From contig NZ_JAPNKC010000001.1 in assembly GCF_026626705.1 (NCBI RefSeq), positions 9,194,001-9,258,000 of the forward strand: 64,000 bases of DNA, given 5' to 3'. The notes beneath the pieces are model-generated. The model did not search any database, was not told the DNA's origin, and saw only the letters and a list, made by a program, of their open reading frames with translations. Below are positions 1 through 8,264 of this stretch, in pieces (within the stretch, counting starts at the first letter, position 1; each line of letters starts with the position of its first letter). Both the position numbers and the translations under genes were made by a program. This DNA comes from Pyxidicoccus sp. MSG2 (GTDB taxonomy: Bacteria; Myxococcota; Myxococcia; Myxococcales; Myxococcaceae).

Positions 1-590
1 GCGTGGGCACCGCGGCGTTCACCGTGTTCGCCGGTGTCTATGCGGTGCTCGCGCTGTCACAGGATGCGCGTCGCCTCACGCGATGGGGTCCTCCGGCGCT
101 GGTGTCGACGGTGCTCGAAGCGGTGGGCCCCTTCAACAGCATCAACACCTACGGCCTCTTCGCGGTGATGACCACGCAGCGCGAGGAAATCGTCATCGAG
201 GGCAGCGACGACGGGCAGACGTGGCACGAGTACCTCCTGCGCTGGCGCCCGGGCCCCGTGGATGAGCGACCCCGCGTGGCCGCGCCGCACATGCCCCGGC
301 TGGATTGGCAGATGTGGTTCGCCGCGCTTTCCACCTGTCGCGACAACCCGTGGCTCTTGCGCCTCCAGGACGCGCTGCTCCGGGGCGAGCCCCAGGTGCG
401 CGACTTCTTCCGTGGCGGCACGCTGCCGGAAACGCCCCCGCGCTACGTGCGCACCGTCGTCTACGACTACCGCTTCACGGACCTTGCGACGTGGCGCAGC
501 ACGGGGGCGTGGTGGACACGTCGGGCGGTCGGCCCCTACTGCCCGCCACTCACCGTGGAGAGCGGCCAGCTCCAGGTCGCGCCCCCGTGA
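1..590 (+). CDS. lipase maturation factor (LMF1)-like protein, C-terminal part, 5' truncated by window edge
   Basis: The reading frame is open from the left edge, so only the last ~195 residues are present. They contain the segment EGSDDGQTWHEY...W, followed by PHMPRLDWQMWFAAL, which is characteristic of the C-terminal domain of the lipase maturation factor family. Animal members are polytopic membrane proteins that help lipases fold; bacterial homologues have no settled role. The ending PEPTIDE-like tail TVESGQLQVAPP is soluble. A GTG at position 3 is simply an internal in-frame codon. The gene is on the opposite strand from its right neighbour and ends 57 bases before it. Confidence 0.8.
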   Translation, partial: VGTAAFTVFAGVYAVLALSQDARRLTRWGPPALVSTVLEAVGPFNSINTYGLFAVMTTQREEIVIEGSDDGQTWHEYLLRWRPGPVDERPRVAAPHMPRLDWQMWFAALSTCRDNPWLLRLQDALLRGEPQVRDFFRGGTLPETPPRYVRTVVYDYRFTDLATWRSTGAWWTRRAVGPYCPPLTVESGQLQVAPP

Positions 591-647
591 CTCGCGAGGG
601 CTCGACCGAACGGCCCGGCCGCGGAATGAACGTTCCTTCCGCGACGC

Positions 648-2213
648 TCAGGCTGCGGTCCCCTGGGGCAGGGTGCTGACACCGGGCGGACCCGACTTCT
701 TCACGGTGAAGCCCACCCGCGCGCCACCCCCGGCGCGGTTCTCCGCGAAGGCCTCGCCCCCGTGGGCGCGCGCAATCCGCTGCACCAGCGCCAGCCCCAG
801 TCCCAGCGAGCCCGCCTCACGGGCCTCGCCGCCCCGGTCCTTCCGGTAGAAGGGCTGGAAGATGCGCACCTCCTCGCCCGGCAGGAGCCCCTGGCCCCGG
901 TCGTCCACGAAGAAGGCCAGGTGCTCGCCGCGCTCCTGCACGCGCAGCGCCTCCGCGCCCGCGCCATGCCGCCGCGCGTTCTCCAGCAGGTTGGCCAGCG
1001 CCCGCCCCAGCAGCGTCGCGTCTCCCTGCAGGCCCGCCTCTGTCGCCTCTACGTCGAGCAGTTCCACCGGCAGCCCCGCGCGCTCCAGCGCCTGCGCCGC
1101 GAGCGCGCGCCCGTCCAGCACCCGCGACGTGAGCTGCCCGAAGTCCAGCCGGGAGCTGGCCAGCAGCTCTCCCACCAGCGCGTCCAGCTCCACCACCTCG
1201 CGGTCCACCTGGTCCAGCGTCCTCGGGTTGCCCCCGCCGTCGCGCAGCAGCTCCGTCAGCACGCGCATGCGCGCCAGCGGCGTGCGCAGCTCGTGGGACA
1301 CCGCCGCGAGCAGCTCGCGCTGGTCCGCCACCTGCTTCTCGATGCGGCCCGCCATGTCGTTGAATGCAACCGCCAGCACCGCGAACTCGCCCGTGGTGTG
1401 CGGGAGCACCTCGGCCCGTGCGTCCAGCCTCCCCGCGCCCAGTGCCTCCGTGGCCTTCACCAGCGTATCCACCGGCCGGGCCAGTCGCCGCGCCAGCTTG
1501 CCCGCGGCCAGCCACAGCACCGCTCCCGCGAGCACCAACGGCAGCGCCACCCGGAGCGGGTTCTTCGGCCGGAAGGGGGAGTAGCACGCCCGCACCATCC
1601 CCAGCGGGACGCCGTCGCGCTCCACGGGGACGCTCAGCTCGGAGCGCCGGCACGGCTCGCCCCCGCGCACCAGCAACGCGCCCGAGGTGTCACGCAGCTC
1701 CACGCCAATCTCCAGGTCCGTGGCGATGGAGTGCACCAGCGCATCGCGCCGCGCGGGCTCGTTCCAGACCTCCTCGAAGCGGTGACCCACGAAGGTCCGC
1801 ATCCGGTCGGTCTCCTGCTTCCACGTGTTGCCGCCCACCAGGTTCATCACCGTCACCACGACGAGGCCCGTGGCGAGGATGGACAGCCCGAACCAGAGGA
1901 AGAGGCGCCGATGCAGCCGCGCGCGCACGAAGTGCCCCAGCCGGCCCATGCGCCAGTACCGGTGCCGCCAGCGCGCGTGCGCTCGCATGTGCCGCCGCCA
2001 GGCCGCGGGGCCGTGCCCATGTCCCCAGGGGCCACCGCCGCCAGGTCCCCAGGGCCCGCCGCCATGCCCCCAGGGCCCGCTTCCCTGTGCCCCGTGTCCC
2101 GGGCCGTGTCCGGAGGCGTCGCCCTCGGGCCCGTGCCCGGAGTCTTCTTCGTGAAGCCCGCAGTCGGGGCCGCAGTCGGGCCCGTGGCCCCAGTCGCGTC
2201 GGCGGCCTCTCAT
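648..2213 (-). CDS. sensor histidine kinase with Gly/His-rich N-terminus (CpxA/RstB-like)
   Basis: A membrane sensor kinase of 521 aa. Residues 1-100 are unusually rich in Gly, His and Pro (repeated GHG and GPWG units), a possible metal-binding segment on the cytoplasmic side. Transmembrane helices lie near 104-125 and 221-240 and flank a ~95-residue periplasmic sensor with two Cys. A HAMP-like linker follows. The phosphoacceptor motif SHELRTPLARM is near residue 306; the N box LANLLENARRH, G1 box DDRGQG and G2 box LGLGLALV follow. The start codon overlaps the stop of the regulator gene by four bases (ATGA), so the two are translationally coupled. The likely role is sensing envelope or metal stress with the CpxP-like protein upstream. 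Confidence 0.93.
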   Translation of the reverse strand: MRGRRRDWGHGPDCGPDCGLHEEDSGHGPEGDASGHGPGHGAQGSGPWGHGGGPWGPGGGGPWGHGHGPAAWRRHMRAHARWRHRYWRMGRLGHFVRARLHRRLFLWFGLSILATGLVVVTVMNLVGGNTWKQETDRMRTFVGHRFEEVWNEPARRDALVHSIATDLEIGVELRDTSGALLVRGGEPCRRSELSVPVERDGVPLGMVRACYSPFRPKNPLRVALPLVLAGAVLWLAAGKLARRLARPVDTLVKATEALGAGRLDARAEVLPHTTGEFAVLAVAFNDMAGRIEKQVADQRELLAAVSHELRTPLARMRVLTELLRDGGGNPRTLDQVDREVVELDALVGELLASSRLDFGQLTSRVLDGRALAAQALERAGLPVELLDVEATEAGLQGDATLLGRALANLLENARRHGAGAEALRVQERGEHLAFFVDDRGQGLLPGEEVRIFQPFYRKDRGGEAREAGSLGLGLALVQRIARAHGGEAFAENRAGGGARVGFTVKKSGPPGVSTLPQGTAA

Positions 2214-2890
2214 GGCCCCTCTTTGGCGAAGACGTAGCCCACGCCGCGCACCGTCTTGATGAGGCGCGTCCCGACGTCGCCCAGCTTCTGCCGCAAATGC
2301 GAGATGTGCACGTCCACCGTGCGCTCACCCACCACCGTGTCACTGCGCCCGGCCTCGCCCAGCAGCGCGTCGCGAGGGATGACCCGCCCGGCCCGGCGCA
2401 CCAGCGCCACCAGCAGGTCGAACTCCAGGCCCGTCAGGTCCACCAGCCGGTCCTCCACGCGCACCTCGCGGCCGGCCACGTCGATGGACACACCTCCCGC
2501 CTCCAGCCGGTCCGCCACCGCCGACGGCTGCGAGCGGCGCAGCACCGCCCGCAGGCGTGCCAGCAGCTCGCGCGGGCTGAAGGGCTTGGGCAGGTAGTCG
2601 TCCGCGCCCAGCTCCAGCCCCACCACCCGGTCCGTCTCGTCGCCCTTCGCCGTGAGCATGAGGACCGGGATGCGGCTCTTCGCGCGGATGCGCTTGCACA
2701 CCTCCAGGCCATCCATGCCGGGCATCATCACGTCCAGCAGCACCGCGTCGTAGGCCCCGGCCTCCAGCGCCGCCAGGCCGCGCCCACCGTCGGGCGCGTG
2801 GGTGACGCTGAGGCCGTTCTGCCCGAGGTACTGCGCGAGCAGCTCGTACAGCCGGGTGTCGTCGTCGATGAGCAGGACTCGCGTGGACAT
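2210..2890 (-). CDS. OmpR-family response regulator (CpxR/RstA-like)
   Basis: A 226-aa DNA-binding regulator. The receiver domain covers residues ~1-120, with acidic pocket DDD at 9-11, phosphoacceptor D53 in LLDVMMPGMDG, and the conserved Lys in DDYLPKPF. The C-terminal winged helix carries the usual ending HISHLRQKLG...IKTVRGVGYVF. It is encoded just upstream of its kinase with a four-base overlap, and downstream of a small secreted protein and a CpxP-like gene. It probably autoregulates the operon. Three GTGAAG repeats upstream of the first gene (3801-3838) are candidate binding sites. Confidence 0.95.
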   Translation of the reverse strand: MSTRVLLIDDDTRLYELLAQYLGQNGLSVTHAPDGGRGLAALEAGAYDAVLLDVMMPGMDGLEVCKRIRAKSRIPVLMLTAKGDETDRVVGLELGADDYLPKPFSPRELLARLRAVLRRSQPSAVADRLEAGGVSIDVAGREVRVEDRLVDLTGLEFDLLVALVRRAGRVIPRDALLGEAGRSDTVVGERTVDVHISHLRQKLGDVGTRLIKTVRGVGYVFAKEGP

Positions 2891-2905
2891 GTACGGCCTC
2901 TGACT

Positions 2906-3169
2906 CTAGCGCGCCCCCTCGCCAGGCGCGGGGGACTCGGAGGGACTGGGAGCTGCGGCGGACGGGGCCGGGGCCCCCCTGGGCGCGCGAGACTCCCACG
3001 ACTCGCGCGGGCCCCGCGAGCCCCAGCGGTTCTCCCCCCGGTCCTCCCAGCGCTCTCCCCACGCGCTGGAGTGACAGGGGTGACGGTGGTGGGCAAGGCG
3101 GGCGAAGCCGGAGGCATAGCCTCCGACGGTGCCCATGGCGAGCAGGACAATCAGCAGGCGGCGGCGCAT
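2906..3169 (-). CDS. small secreted protein of the Cpx-like operon
   Basis: A protein of 87 aa beginning MRRRLLIVLLAMGTVGGYASG, a clear signal peptide, followed by His-rich HHRHPCHSSAW and a charged, Pro/Ser-rich tail. It matches no family I can name. It lies between the CpxP-like gene and the regulator gene, all on the minus strand with short gaps. Its His and Cys residues suggest a metal-related periplasmic role, but that is inference from composition and position only. Confidence 0.6.
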   Translation of the reverse strand: MRRRLLIVLLAMGTVGGYASGFARLAHHRHPCHSSAWGERWEDRGENRWGSRGPRESWESRAPRGAPAPSAAAPSPSESPAPGEGAR

Positions 3170-3217
3170 GGTGCGTTCTCCTTTGCGTTGATGAAGACGG
3201 CTGTCATGGGGAGCGGG

Positions 3218-3727
3218 TCAGACCATCTGCTCGCCATGCCCCCGCCAGCCGCCGCGCCCGCCGCACCGGCCATGGCCGCCGTAGCCGCCGCGCCAGCCGT
3301 AGCCGAAGCCGTGCTCGATGAGGTCCGCCAGCTCGCGGCGCTGGCGCGGATCCAACGCCTCGTGCACCTGGGACAGCGCGCCCTGCACCGTGCGGCGCAG
3401 GTTGTCGAGCGCCACGTCATGGCGCGCGAACAGCTCGCGCAGCGCGTCCCCGTCGAAGTGCTCGCCCCGCAGCGCGCTGCCGAGGGCGGTGCGGCTCGGG
3501 CCCACCTCGTCGCGCACCTTGGCGAAGGCCTCCGTCACCTCTTCCACCGTCTTGACGATGACCTTCTCCTGGCCGGGAGACGTCTCCAGGCGCTCGAACA
3601 GCCAGCGCAGCCGGGCGCGGCCCCAGCGCCCTGTGCCGCGGTGATGATGGTGATGCCAGTGACGCCCGCCGCGCAGCGTGAAGATGAGCCCCGCGAGGCA
3701 TGCGGTACCGAAGAAGAATCCGAACAT
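3218..3727 (-). CDS. Spy/CpxP-like periplasmic heavy-metal sensor
   Basis: A 169-aa protein. It starts with one membrane-spanning or signal segment (MFGFFFGTACLAGLIF), followed by a run of five His. The helical core, with repeated Leu/Arg/Asp patterns (EKVIVKTVEEVTEAF, LDPRQRRELADLIEHG), resembles Spy/CpxP-type metal-sensing chaperones. The tail is Gly/His/Arg-rich. The ATG at 3727 is preceded by GGGGAG at good spacing; longer in-frame starts upstream would cross GC-poor, unlikely coding sequence. It is the first gene of the four-gene minus-strand operon. By analogy with CpxP, it may bind metal or misfolded protein and hold the kinase inactive. Confidence 0.75.
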   Translation of the reverse strand: MFGFFFGTACLAGLIFTLRGGRHWHHHHHRGTGRWGRARLRWLFERLETSPGQEKVIVKTVEEVTEAFAKVRDEVGPSRTALGSALRGEHFDGDALRELFARHDVALDNLRRTVQGALSQVHEALDPRQRRELADLIEHGFGYGWRGGYGGHGRCGGRGGWRGHGEQMV

Positions 3728-4064
3728 GATGCTGCTCCCCAGAAGTGCCGCGCCCGGGAAGGGCCGGCGTTGTTGACGGGGAGAAAGGTAGAAGGCGGGT
3801 GTGAAGCGCGCGCCCGAGCCCCGTGAAGAAGTGTGAAGGGGCCATGCGGGCTCGGAATGGAGAGAAGCGCCCGGTCGGTTTTCCCTAACGAGCGACGCGC
3901 CTCCCTTGGAGTGTCTTCCGTCCGACGCCTGCCTGCCCGGTAGGCCGGGGGCCGGTGGACTTCCACCTCCGAGGTGGATTGTCGTCTCGGTGTTGGGGCG
4001 ATGTCCGCTCCGCACGGGCAGCCCGGAAGTCCGGACCGCCGCAAAGCAGAAAGAAGAAGGTCAC
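3728..4064. other. intergenic region between divergent CpxP-like and cold-shock genes
   Basis: The 337 bases hold the GTGAAG repeats near the left end and a long leader for the cold-shock gene. The leader includes an inverted-repeat-like stretch around 3927-3950 (CTGCCTGCCCGGTAGGCCGG). Long structured leaders are common for cold-shock mRNAs. I see no coding sequence that I would defend. Confidence 0.4.
3801..3838. promoter_or_regulatory. candidate response-regulator operator: three GTGAAG direct repeats
   Basis: GTGAAG occurs at 3801, 3823 and 3833, giving offsets of 22 and 10 bases, close to whole helical turns. The repeats lie 74-111 bases upstream of the first codon of the CpxP-like operon. 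OmpR-family regulators usually bind direct repeats with this periodicity, so autoregulation is plausible. This is inference. Confidence 0.35.
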
Positions 4065-4268
4065 ATGGCAATCGGTACTGTGAAGTGGTTCAACGACGCC
4101 AAGGGGTTCGGCTTCATCGCGCAGGACAACGGTGAGGACGTTTTCTGCCACCACTCGGCCATCAACATGGATGGCTTCCGCACCCTCCAGGAGGGGCAGA
4201 AGGTGGAGTTCGAGGTCACCCGTGGCCCCAAGGGGCTGCAGGCCCAGAACGTCCGCGCGGCGAGCTAG
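4065..4268 (+). CDS. cold-shock domain protein (CspA family)
   Basis: A single cold-shock domain of 67 aa. It has the classic start GTVKWFNDAKGFGFI (RNP1 motif KGFGFI), RNP2-like DVFCHHSAI, and an ending LQAQNVRAAS. It binds single-stranded RNA or DNA and melts mRNA secondary structure. The ATG at 4065 follows AAGAAGAAGG. The residue after RNP2 phenylalanine is Cys rather than the more usual Val, as seen in some myxobacterial paralogues. It is monocistronic, with a strong terminator 35 bases downstream. Confidence 0.97.
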   Translation: MAIGTVKWFNDAKGFGFIAQDNGEDVFCHHSAINMDGFRTLQEGQKVEFEVTRGPKGLQAQNVRAAS

Positions 4269-4302
4269 CCGCTCCGCACCGCGGCCACCCATGGGTGGTT
4301 TC

Positions 4303-4345
4303 GAGGCCCGGTCTCCCACAGGGAGGCTGGGCCTTCGTCTTTCCG
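4303..4345 (+). terminator. intrinsic terminator of the cold-shock gene
   Basis: A long hairpin pairs GAGGCCCGGTCTCCC (4303-4317) with GGGAGGCTGGGCCTTC (4321-4336) across a three-base loop. A T-rich tract (TCTTTCC) follows. Confidence 0.8.
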
Positions 4346-4475
4346 GCCTCTGGCCTGCCGGGCAGGCGGCCTCGCGGTGTCCACCCGTCGACGCCGGCCT
4401 CCTTCCTTACCTTCACGGCAGGAGCGCGGCGCACCCGCCGCCATTCATCCGCCTCGAGGCGAAGGAGACGCAGGC

Positions 4476-4847
4476 ATGGGCGACACCAGCGTGAAGAAGG
4501 TCGAGAGTCGGCACTCTCCCAAGGGAGAGCTGGGGCAGAAGTACCTGGCCTCCGGCGTCCGCCTGTCCATGCGCCTGTGGGAGGACGAGCCTCCTGGAGA
4601 GCCCGCGCCCGCGACCGCCCGCGACTACGAGACGGTGGGCTTCGTGCTGAAGGGACGCGCCGAACTGCACCTGGAGGGACAGGTCATCCTGCTCAATCCG
4701 GGTGACTCGTGGCTGGTGCCGCGCGGCTCCTCGCACACGTACAAAGTCCTGGAGACGTTCTCCGCCGTGGAGGCCACCAGCCCTCCGGCCGCCGTGCATG
4801 GGCGCGACGAGGGCAAGGACGTGCAGAAGAAGCCCGCCAATGCGTGA
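4476..4847 (+). CDS. cupin-domain protein
   Basis: A 123-aa single-domain cupin. The first cupin strand pair contains YETVGFVLKGRAELHLEGQ, and the second contains LNPGDSWLVPRGSSHTYKV, which keeps the metal-ligand pattern G-D-x-x-x-x-P-x-x-x-x-H. The ATG at 4476 has GAAGGAGA upstream at ideal spacing. The substrate is unknown. Cupins of this size act as small-molecule binding or stress proteins, and no neighbouring pathway gives a hint. Confidence 0.85.
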   Translation: MGDTSVKKVESRHSPKGELGQKYLASGVRLSMRLWEDEPPGEPAPATARDYETVGFVLKGRAELHLEGQVILLNPGDSWLVPRGSSHTYKVLETFSAVEATSPPAAVHGRDEGKDVQKKPANA

Positions 4848-4929
4848 GGCCGGAACCGGGTGAAGAGGGCGGACATCTCCTCGGAATGGAGGCGATGGCC
4901 GCCCCGGCCCTCCGTGAGAAGTCTGTCGT

Positions 4930-5330
4930 TTGAAACCCTTCACCGTGCGGTGCGCAGGTGCCCGCATGGCGGATGGAACCAGGCCCCTGGAGCTGCTCGC
5001 GCTGGCTGCGGAGGGCACCGAGTCGCATTTCACGAGTTCCTCCAGCAGCGCCCGGAGGCCTGGACGTCCATCGGCACCGTGGGCCTGCCCGCGCTGGGAG
5101 ACGTGTCTACCGTGCTCTCCCGATTGCGCACCGTGTCCAGTGGCGCGTCGGCGGCGTACTTCGAGCACGAGGCCTCCGACCTGCTCGCCCTGGTGGACCG
5201 GGCCCGCACAGGCACGTCGGTGCAGGTCATTCGCGGCCGCCCGGTGATGAACCTGACGGCGTGCCCGCCACGCTCGGGAAGAGATGGGAGCGGGTCCGGG
5301 TTGGGGCGTCACCCCGAGCACCGGAGGACC
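4930..5330 (+). pseudogene. frameshifted ORF of unknown function upstream of lepB
   Basis: A TTG at 4930 opens a frame with plausible coding bias (RPLELLALAAEGTESH) that ends as a meaningful sequence near 5030. The coding bias continues in a different frame as HEFLQQRPEAWTSIG ... ALVDRARTGTSVQVIRGRP. That frame then has no stop before it runs into lepB. The pattern suggests a degraded gene or, less likely, a sequencing indel. No family is recognised. Confidence 0.35.
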
Positions 5331-5332
5331 GC

Positions 5333-5998
5333 ATGGCCGAGAAGTCGTCCCGCCCCGCCCCCCGCTGGAAGCGTCACCTGCCCGACCTCGTCGTGCTGCT
5401 CTTCCTGCTGGTGGGGCGCGCCAGCTTCGCGGACCACTACCACGTGCCCTCCGGCTCCATGGAGCCGACGCTGGCGGTGAAGGACCACATCCTCGTGGAC
5501 AAGCGCGCCTATGGCCTGCGCGTGCCGCTCACCGAGACCTGGCTCACCGAGCGCGAGCCCACCCGCGGCGACGTGGTGGTGTTCGCCCACCCGCTCACGG
5601 GGACGACGATGGTGAAGCGCCTCATCGGACTGCCCGGCGACACCGTGGCCCTGGTCGACGGGCGGCTCTGGCTCAACGGCGCGCCGGTGGAGCAGACGCT
5701 CGCGCGGGGCGCGCGGCGCGAGGCGCTGCCCGGCGCGCCGCACCCGCTGTCGCCCGAGGAGGACCAGGGCCCAGACTTCGGCCCGCTGCAGGTGCCCGCG
5801 GGCGGGTACCTGATGCTGGGCGACCACCGGGGCAACTCCGCCGACAGTCGCTTCTGGGGCCTGGTCCCGCGCGCCAGGCTGCTCGGGCGCGCGGTGGCCG
5901 TGGTGTACAGCGCGCGCGACGGGCTCTCCGGCACCGAGCGCCTGTGGCTGCCGCTCACCCCGGGCAGCGAGGACTCCCGGCTGCTGGAGCCGCGGTAG
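5333..5998 (+). CDS. lepB: signal peptidase I
   Basis: A 221-aa membrane-anchored serine protease of family S26 that removes signal peptides from exported proteins. It has one N-terminal membrane anchor (residues ~18-34). The catalytic Ser42 sits in PSGSMEPTL, and the general base Lys95 in MVKRLIGLPGD. The C-terminal conserved box GDHRGNSADSRFWG is intact. The ATG at 5333 follows CCGGAGG. It appears monocistronic. Myxobacteria commonly have several paralogues. Confidence 0.96.
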   Translation: MAEKSSRPAPRWKRHLPDLVVLLFLLVGRASFADHYHVPSGSMEPTLAVKDHILVDKRAYGLRVPLTETWLTEREPTRGDVVVFAHPLTGTTMVKRLIGLPGDTVALVDGRLWLNGAPVEQTLARGARREALPGAPHPLSPEEDQGPDFGPLQVPAGGYLMLGDHRGNSADSRFWGLVPRARLLGRAVAVVYSARDGLSGTERLWLPLTPGSEDSRLLEPR

Positions 5999-6142
5999 GA
6001 CGACGAGCCTCGGGGCAGCAATCCCCCGGCGCCTCGATTCCGCAAGCCCGCCGTCCCTGAGGTCGAGCGCCGCCCACGGTGAAGCGGGCCGGGGTCCACC
6101 TATCATGCAGGCCCGGCTGCGAGGCAGCGCGCTCGCGACCGC

Positions 6143-7069
6143 CTACTCCGGCTGCGGCTGACGAATTTCGATGTGGAACGCCGGGTCTCCGTCGGCAGGC
6201 CCGAGGAAGTTCGACACGGAGGGGTTCGCCCGGATGGCGGCGATGAACGCGTCGTGCTGACTCGCCGGAATCGAGCGAGGGGAGATGTCGACGACGTTGA
6301 GCTGGTCGGGGTTCGCCAGGTGCCGGGACACGTTGGAGGGCCCCAGCTCGTTGATTCTGTCCACCATGGCCTGCTCGACCTCGGGCCGCGACAGCCCCGC
6401 GCCCACCGCTTCCTCGTAGGCGTCGATGACCTGGTCCCCGAAGCGTCCGTAGAGCTCCCGTTGCCGCGCGACGCCCTGGGTCTGGAGGTTGTCGTACATG
6501 GCCCGCGCCTGGTCCGCGGGCGTCCGCGCCGTGCTGGTGATGGTCGCCGACGTCACGCCGGCGGTGGCCATGATGTCCGCCAGCACCGCCTGCGAGTGCG
6601 CGCTGACGGCCGCCGTGTTGGCGTTCGCGCCATAGGTCAGGTTGGCCGTCGTCGCCGCCTGGGTCAGGTGAGCGGGCCTCGGCTGGGGAGTCGGCACGGG
6701 CCGCTCGAAGGACGCCAGCGGCCCCATGGGCGTGGACTGGAGCATGTTGGCGCTGAAGTTGGGCGCCGTCAGCGTGGCATTCATCGCGACCGGCGTCGGG
6801 TCCAGCATCGCGTTCGTCACCTGCGGGGCCGTCAGCGACGGCATTCCGTTGGGCGCCGCCGCCGGGGTGAAGGAGCTGACGTCCAGGGCGAGCCGCTCGG
6901 AAATCGCCGCCTTCTCCGCAGCCGCGGCCGCCGCGGCCGCGTCCGCCTGCCTCTGGGTTTCGGCGGCCCTCGCCGCCTCCGCGCTCGAGGCGCTGTCATT
7001 CACAGACGAGGAGGAAGACGACGAAGAACTCCTGCTGGAGCTTGAACCGCCAACGGAATCGACACCCAT
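6143..7069 (-). CDS. Ser/Ala-rich protein with M15-peptidase-like C-terminal domain
   Basis: A protein of 308 aa from the ATG at 7069, which has GGAG six bases upstream; a GTG at 7081 is an alternative. Residues ~1-60 are low-complexity Ser then Ala/Glu (possible coiled coil), and ~60-150 are Pro/Ala/Thr-rich. The C-terminal ~150 residues contain ITSTARTPADQAR, SRHLANPDQLNVVDI and DPAFHIEI. These resemble the zinc-ligand motifs (S-x-H...D and W/F-H-I-E) of D-Ala-D-Ala or L-Ala-D-Glu peptidases of family M15. No signal peptide is visible, so it may be a cytoplasmic protein delivered by another route, or a phage-derived lysin. The function is inferred from motifs only. Confidence 0.6.
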   Translation of the reverse strand: MGVDSVGGSSSSRSSSSSSSSSVNDSASSAEAARAAETQRQADAAAAAAAAEKAAISERLALDVSSFTPAAAPNGMPSLTAPQVTNAMLDPTPVAMNATLTAPNFSANMLQSTPMGPLASFERPVPTPQPRPAHLTQAATTANLTYGANANTAAVSAHSQAVLADIMATAGVTSATITSTARTPADQARAMYDNLQTQGVARQRELYGRFGDQVIDAYEEAVGAGLSRPEVEQAMVDRINELGPSNVSRHLANPDQLNVVDISPRSIPASQHDAFIAAIRANPSVSNFLGPADGDPAFHIEIRQPQPE

Positions 7070-7270
7070 GGAAGTCTCCACAGCCTGCGAATGCGTGATT
7101 TGACTGTAAGTGTGTCACACACAGGCCGTGGAGCGCGAGGCCCCTCCGCCCCCATGCACCCGCTGGAGCGGGACATGGAGGCGGCGGCGCTGGACGCTGG
7201 CGCTTGAAGCGGACCCTGGGCGCGACGTGCACGCAACAGGTGCCGTGACACCGCGATGCGAGGCGTGGGC

Positions 7271-7819
7271 TCAGCCGCAGGTGTTGTTGCAGTCGCTGGG
7301 CTGCGCCATCCAGCGACAGTCGTACCAGGTGGTCTCGTACGAAATGGTCCGGCCGTTGCTGTAGTAGCGGCGGGTGTACTTGTCATACTTGTACAACGGC
7401 GCGCCGTTGTCGCAGTCCGAGTTCGAGTCCCAGGGACCGAAGCTGCACGAGTTCGCGCTGAGGTAGGTGCCACAGGCGGCCGCGGCGGAGACGTCCTCCT
7501 CCTCCGGCAGCTCGCGCCGCACGGAGACCACGGGCACGTCCTCCCCGTTGCGCTGGAAGACCAGCTCCGTCTTGCTCTCTCCCGTCACGGGGATGCGCAA
7601 CACGAGCGCGCCGGCCTCCGCCTCCACGATGGCCGCGGAGGGCTCGAGCACGTCGCCGCGCGATTCCAGCATCTGGTAGGTGGCCTGGAAGTTGTCGTGA
7701 CGGAAGGCCTCCTGAAGCGCGGCCTCACGGCTCATCGACGGGGCTTCGGACTCCACTCCACACCCGGTGGCGACGAGCGACACGGCGGCTGCAAAGACAC
7801 AACCCAGAATGTTCTTCAT
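7271..7819 (-). CDS. small Cys-rich lipoprotein
   Basis: A 182-aa predicted lipoprotein. The signal MKNILGCVFAAAVSLVATGC ends in a lipobox. The mature part has an acidic helical segment (MSREAALQEAFRHDNFQATY) and a beta-rich middle. A Cys-rich aromatic tail contains CGTYLSANSCSFG, DCDNGAPLYKYDK, WYDCRW and DCNNTCG at the end. Six or more Cys suggest disulfides after export. AGGAG lies eight bases before the ATG. It belongs to no named family I recognise; the layout is typical of secreted myxobacterial proteins. Confidence 0.75.
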   Translation of the reverse strand: MKNILGCVFAAAVSLVATGCGVESEAPSMSREAALQEAFRHDNFQATYQMLESRGDVLEPSAAIVEAEAGALVLRIPVTGESKTELVFQRNGEDVPVVSVRRELPEEEDVSAAAACGTYLSANSCSFGPWDSNSDCDNGAPLYKYDKYTRRYYSNGRTISYETTWYDCRWMAQPSDCNNTCG

Positions 7820-8264
7820 GGCGTTGAGCTCCTGGTGGTGATGCACGCGAAGACCCGCTGCGGGCCTTCGCGGCACGACGACTATGCGGAATCCAGGGCC
7901 CGGAGATGATGCAACACTATTGCAAATGTGGCTGATTAAACATGAATTACGTGATTTCCACTATTTGATTGGATTGGAGGCCTACGTCATCAGGACAAAA
8001 GCGAACGATGTTCAAGAGAGCAGCAGTCCGCGGGGTCCGCTGAGGCGCGCTGGTGGCTGGCTGCGGTGCCGACCCGCGGTCCGAGAACGAGGAGATCATC
8101 TCCAACCTGCTCGACCGGCGAGTTCACCAGCACAGACGTCATCGCGTTGAGATACCTCTCCTGAATCGGGCCATCCTGGCCGGGGCCCGGTTGCGGAGTG
8201 TGAGCACGAGGCCCGGAACGGGATGCCGCAGAGCGGCTGTCGCACGGGACGTACCCGGCTCCTG
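7820..8264. other. gene-free stretch with an AT-rich patch
   Basis: About 445 bases lie between two minus-strand genes. Positions ~7910-7995 are markedly AT-richer than the surroundings (TGATTAAACATGAATTACG) and may hold promoter sequence for the lipoprotein gene, or foreign DNA. Short open frames in 7990-8260 lack ribosome-binding sites and coding bias, and I do not call them. Confidence 0.4.

Noticed and set aside
762..2237. 491-codon open frame on the plus strand opposite the histidine kinase
   Set aside because: It is antisense to a kinase with complete motifs; the open frame is a by-product of high GC and codon bias.
1364..3826. 820-codon plus-strand frame across the Cpx-like operon
   Set aside because: It runs antisense through four genes, with Pro/Ala/Arg low-complexity translation and no ribosome-binding site.
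7884..8150. 88-codon plus-strand frame in the AT-rich patch
   Set aside because: There is no ribosome-binding site, composition changes inside the frame, and no motif is seen.
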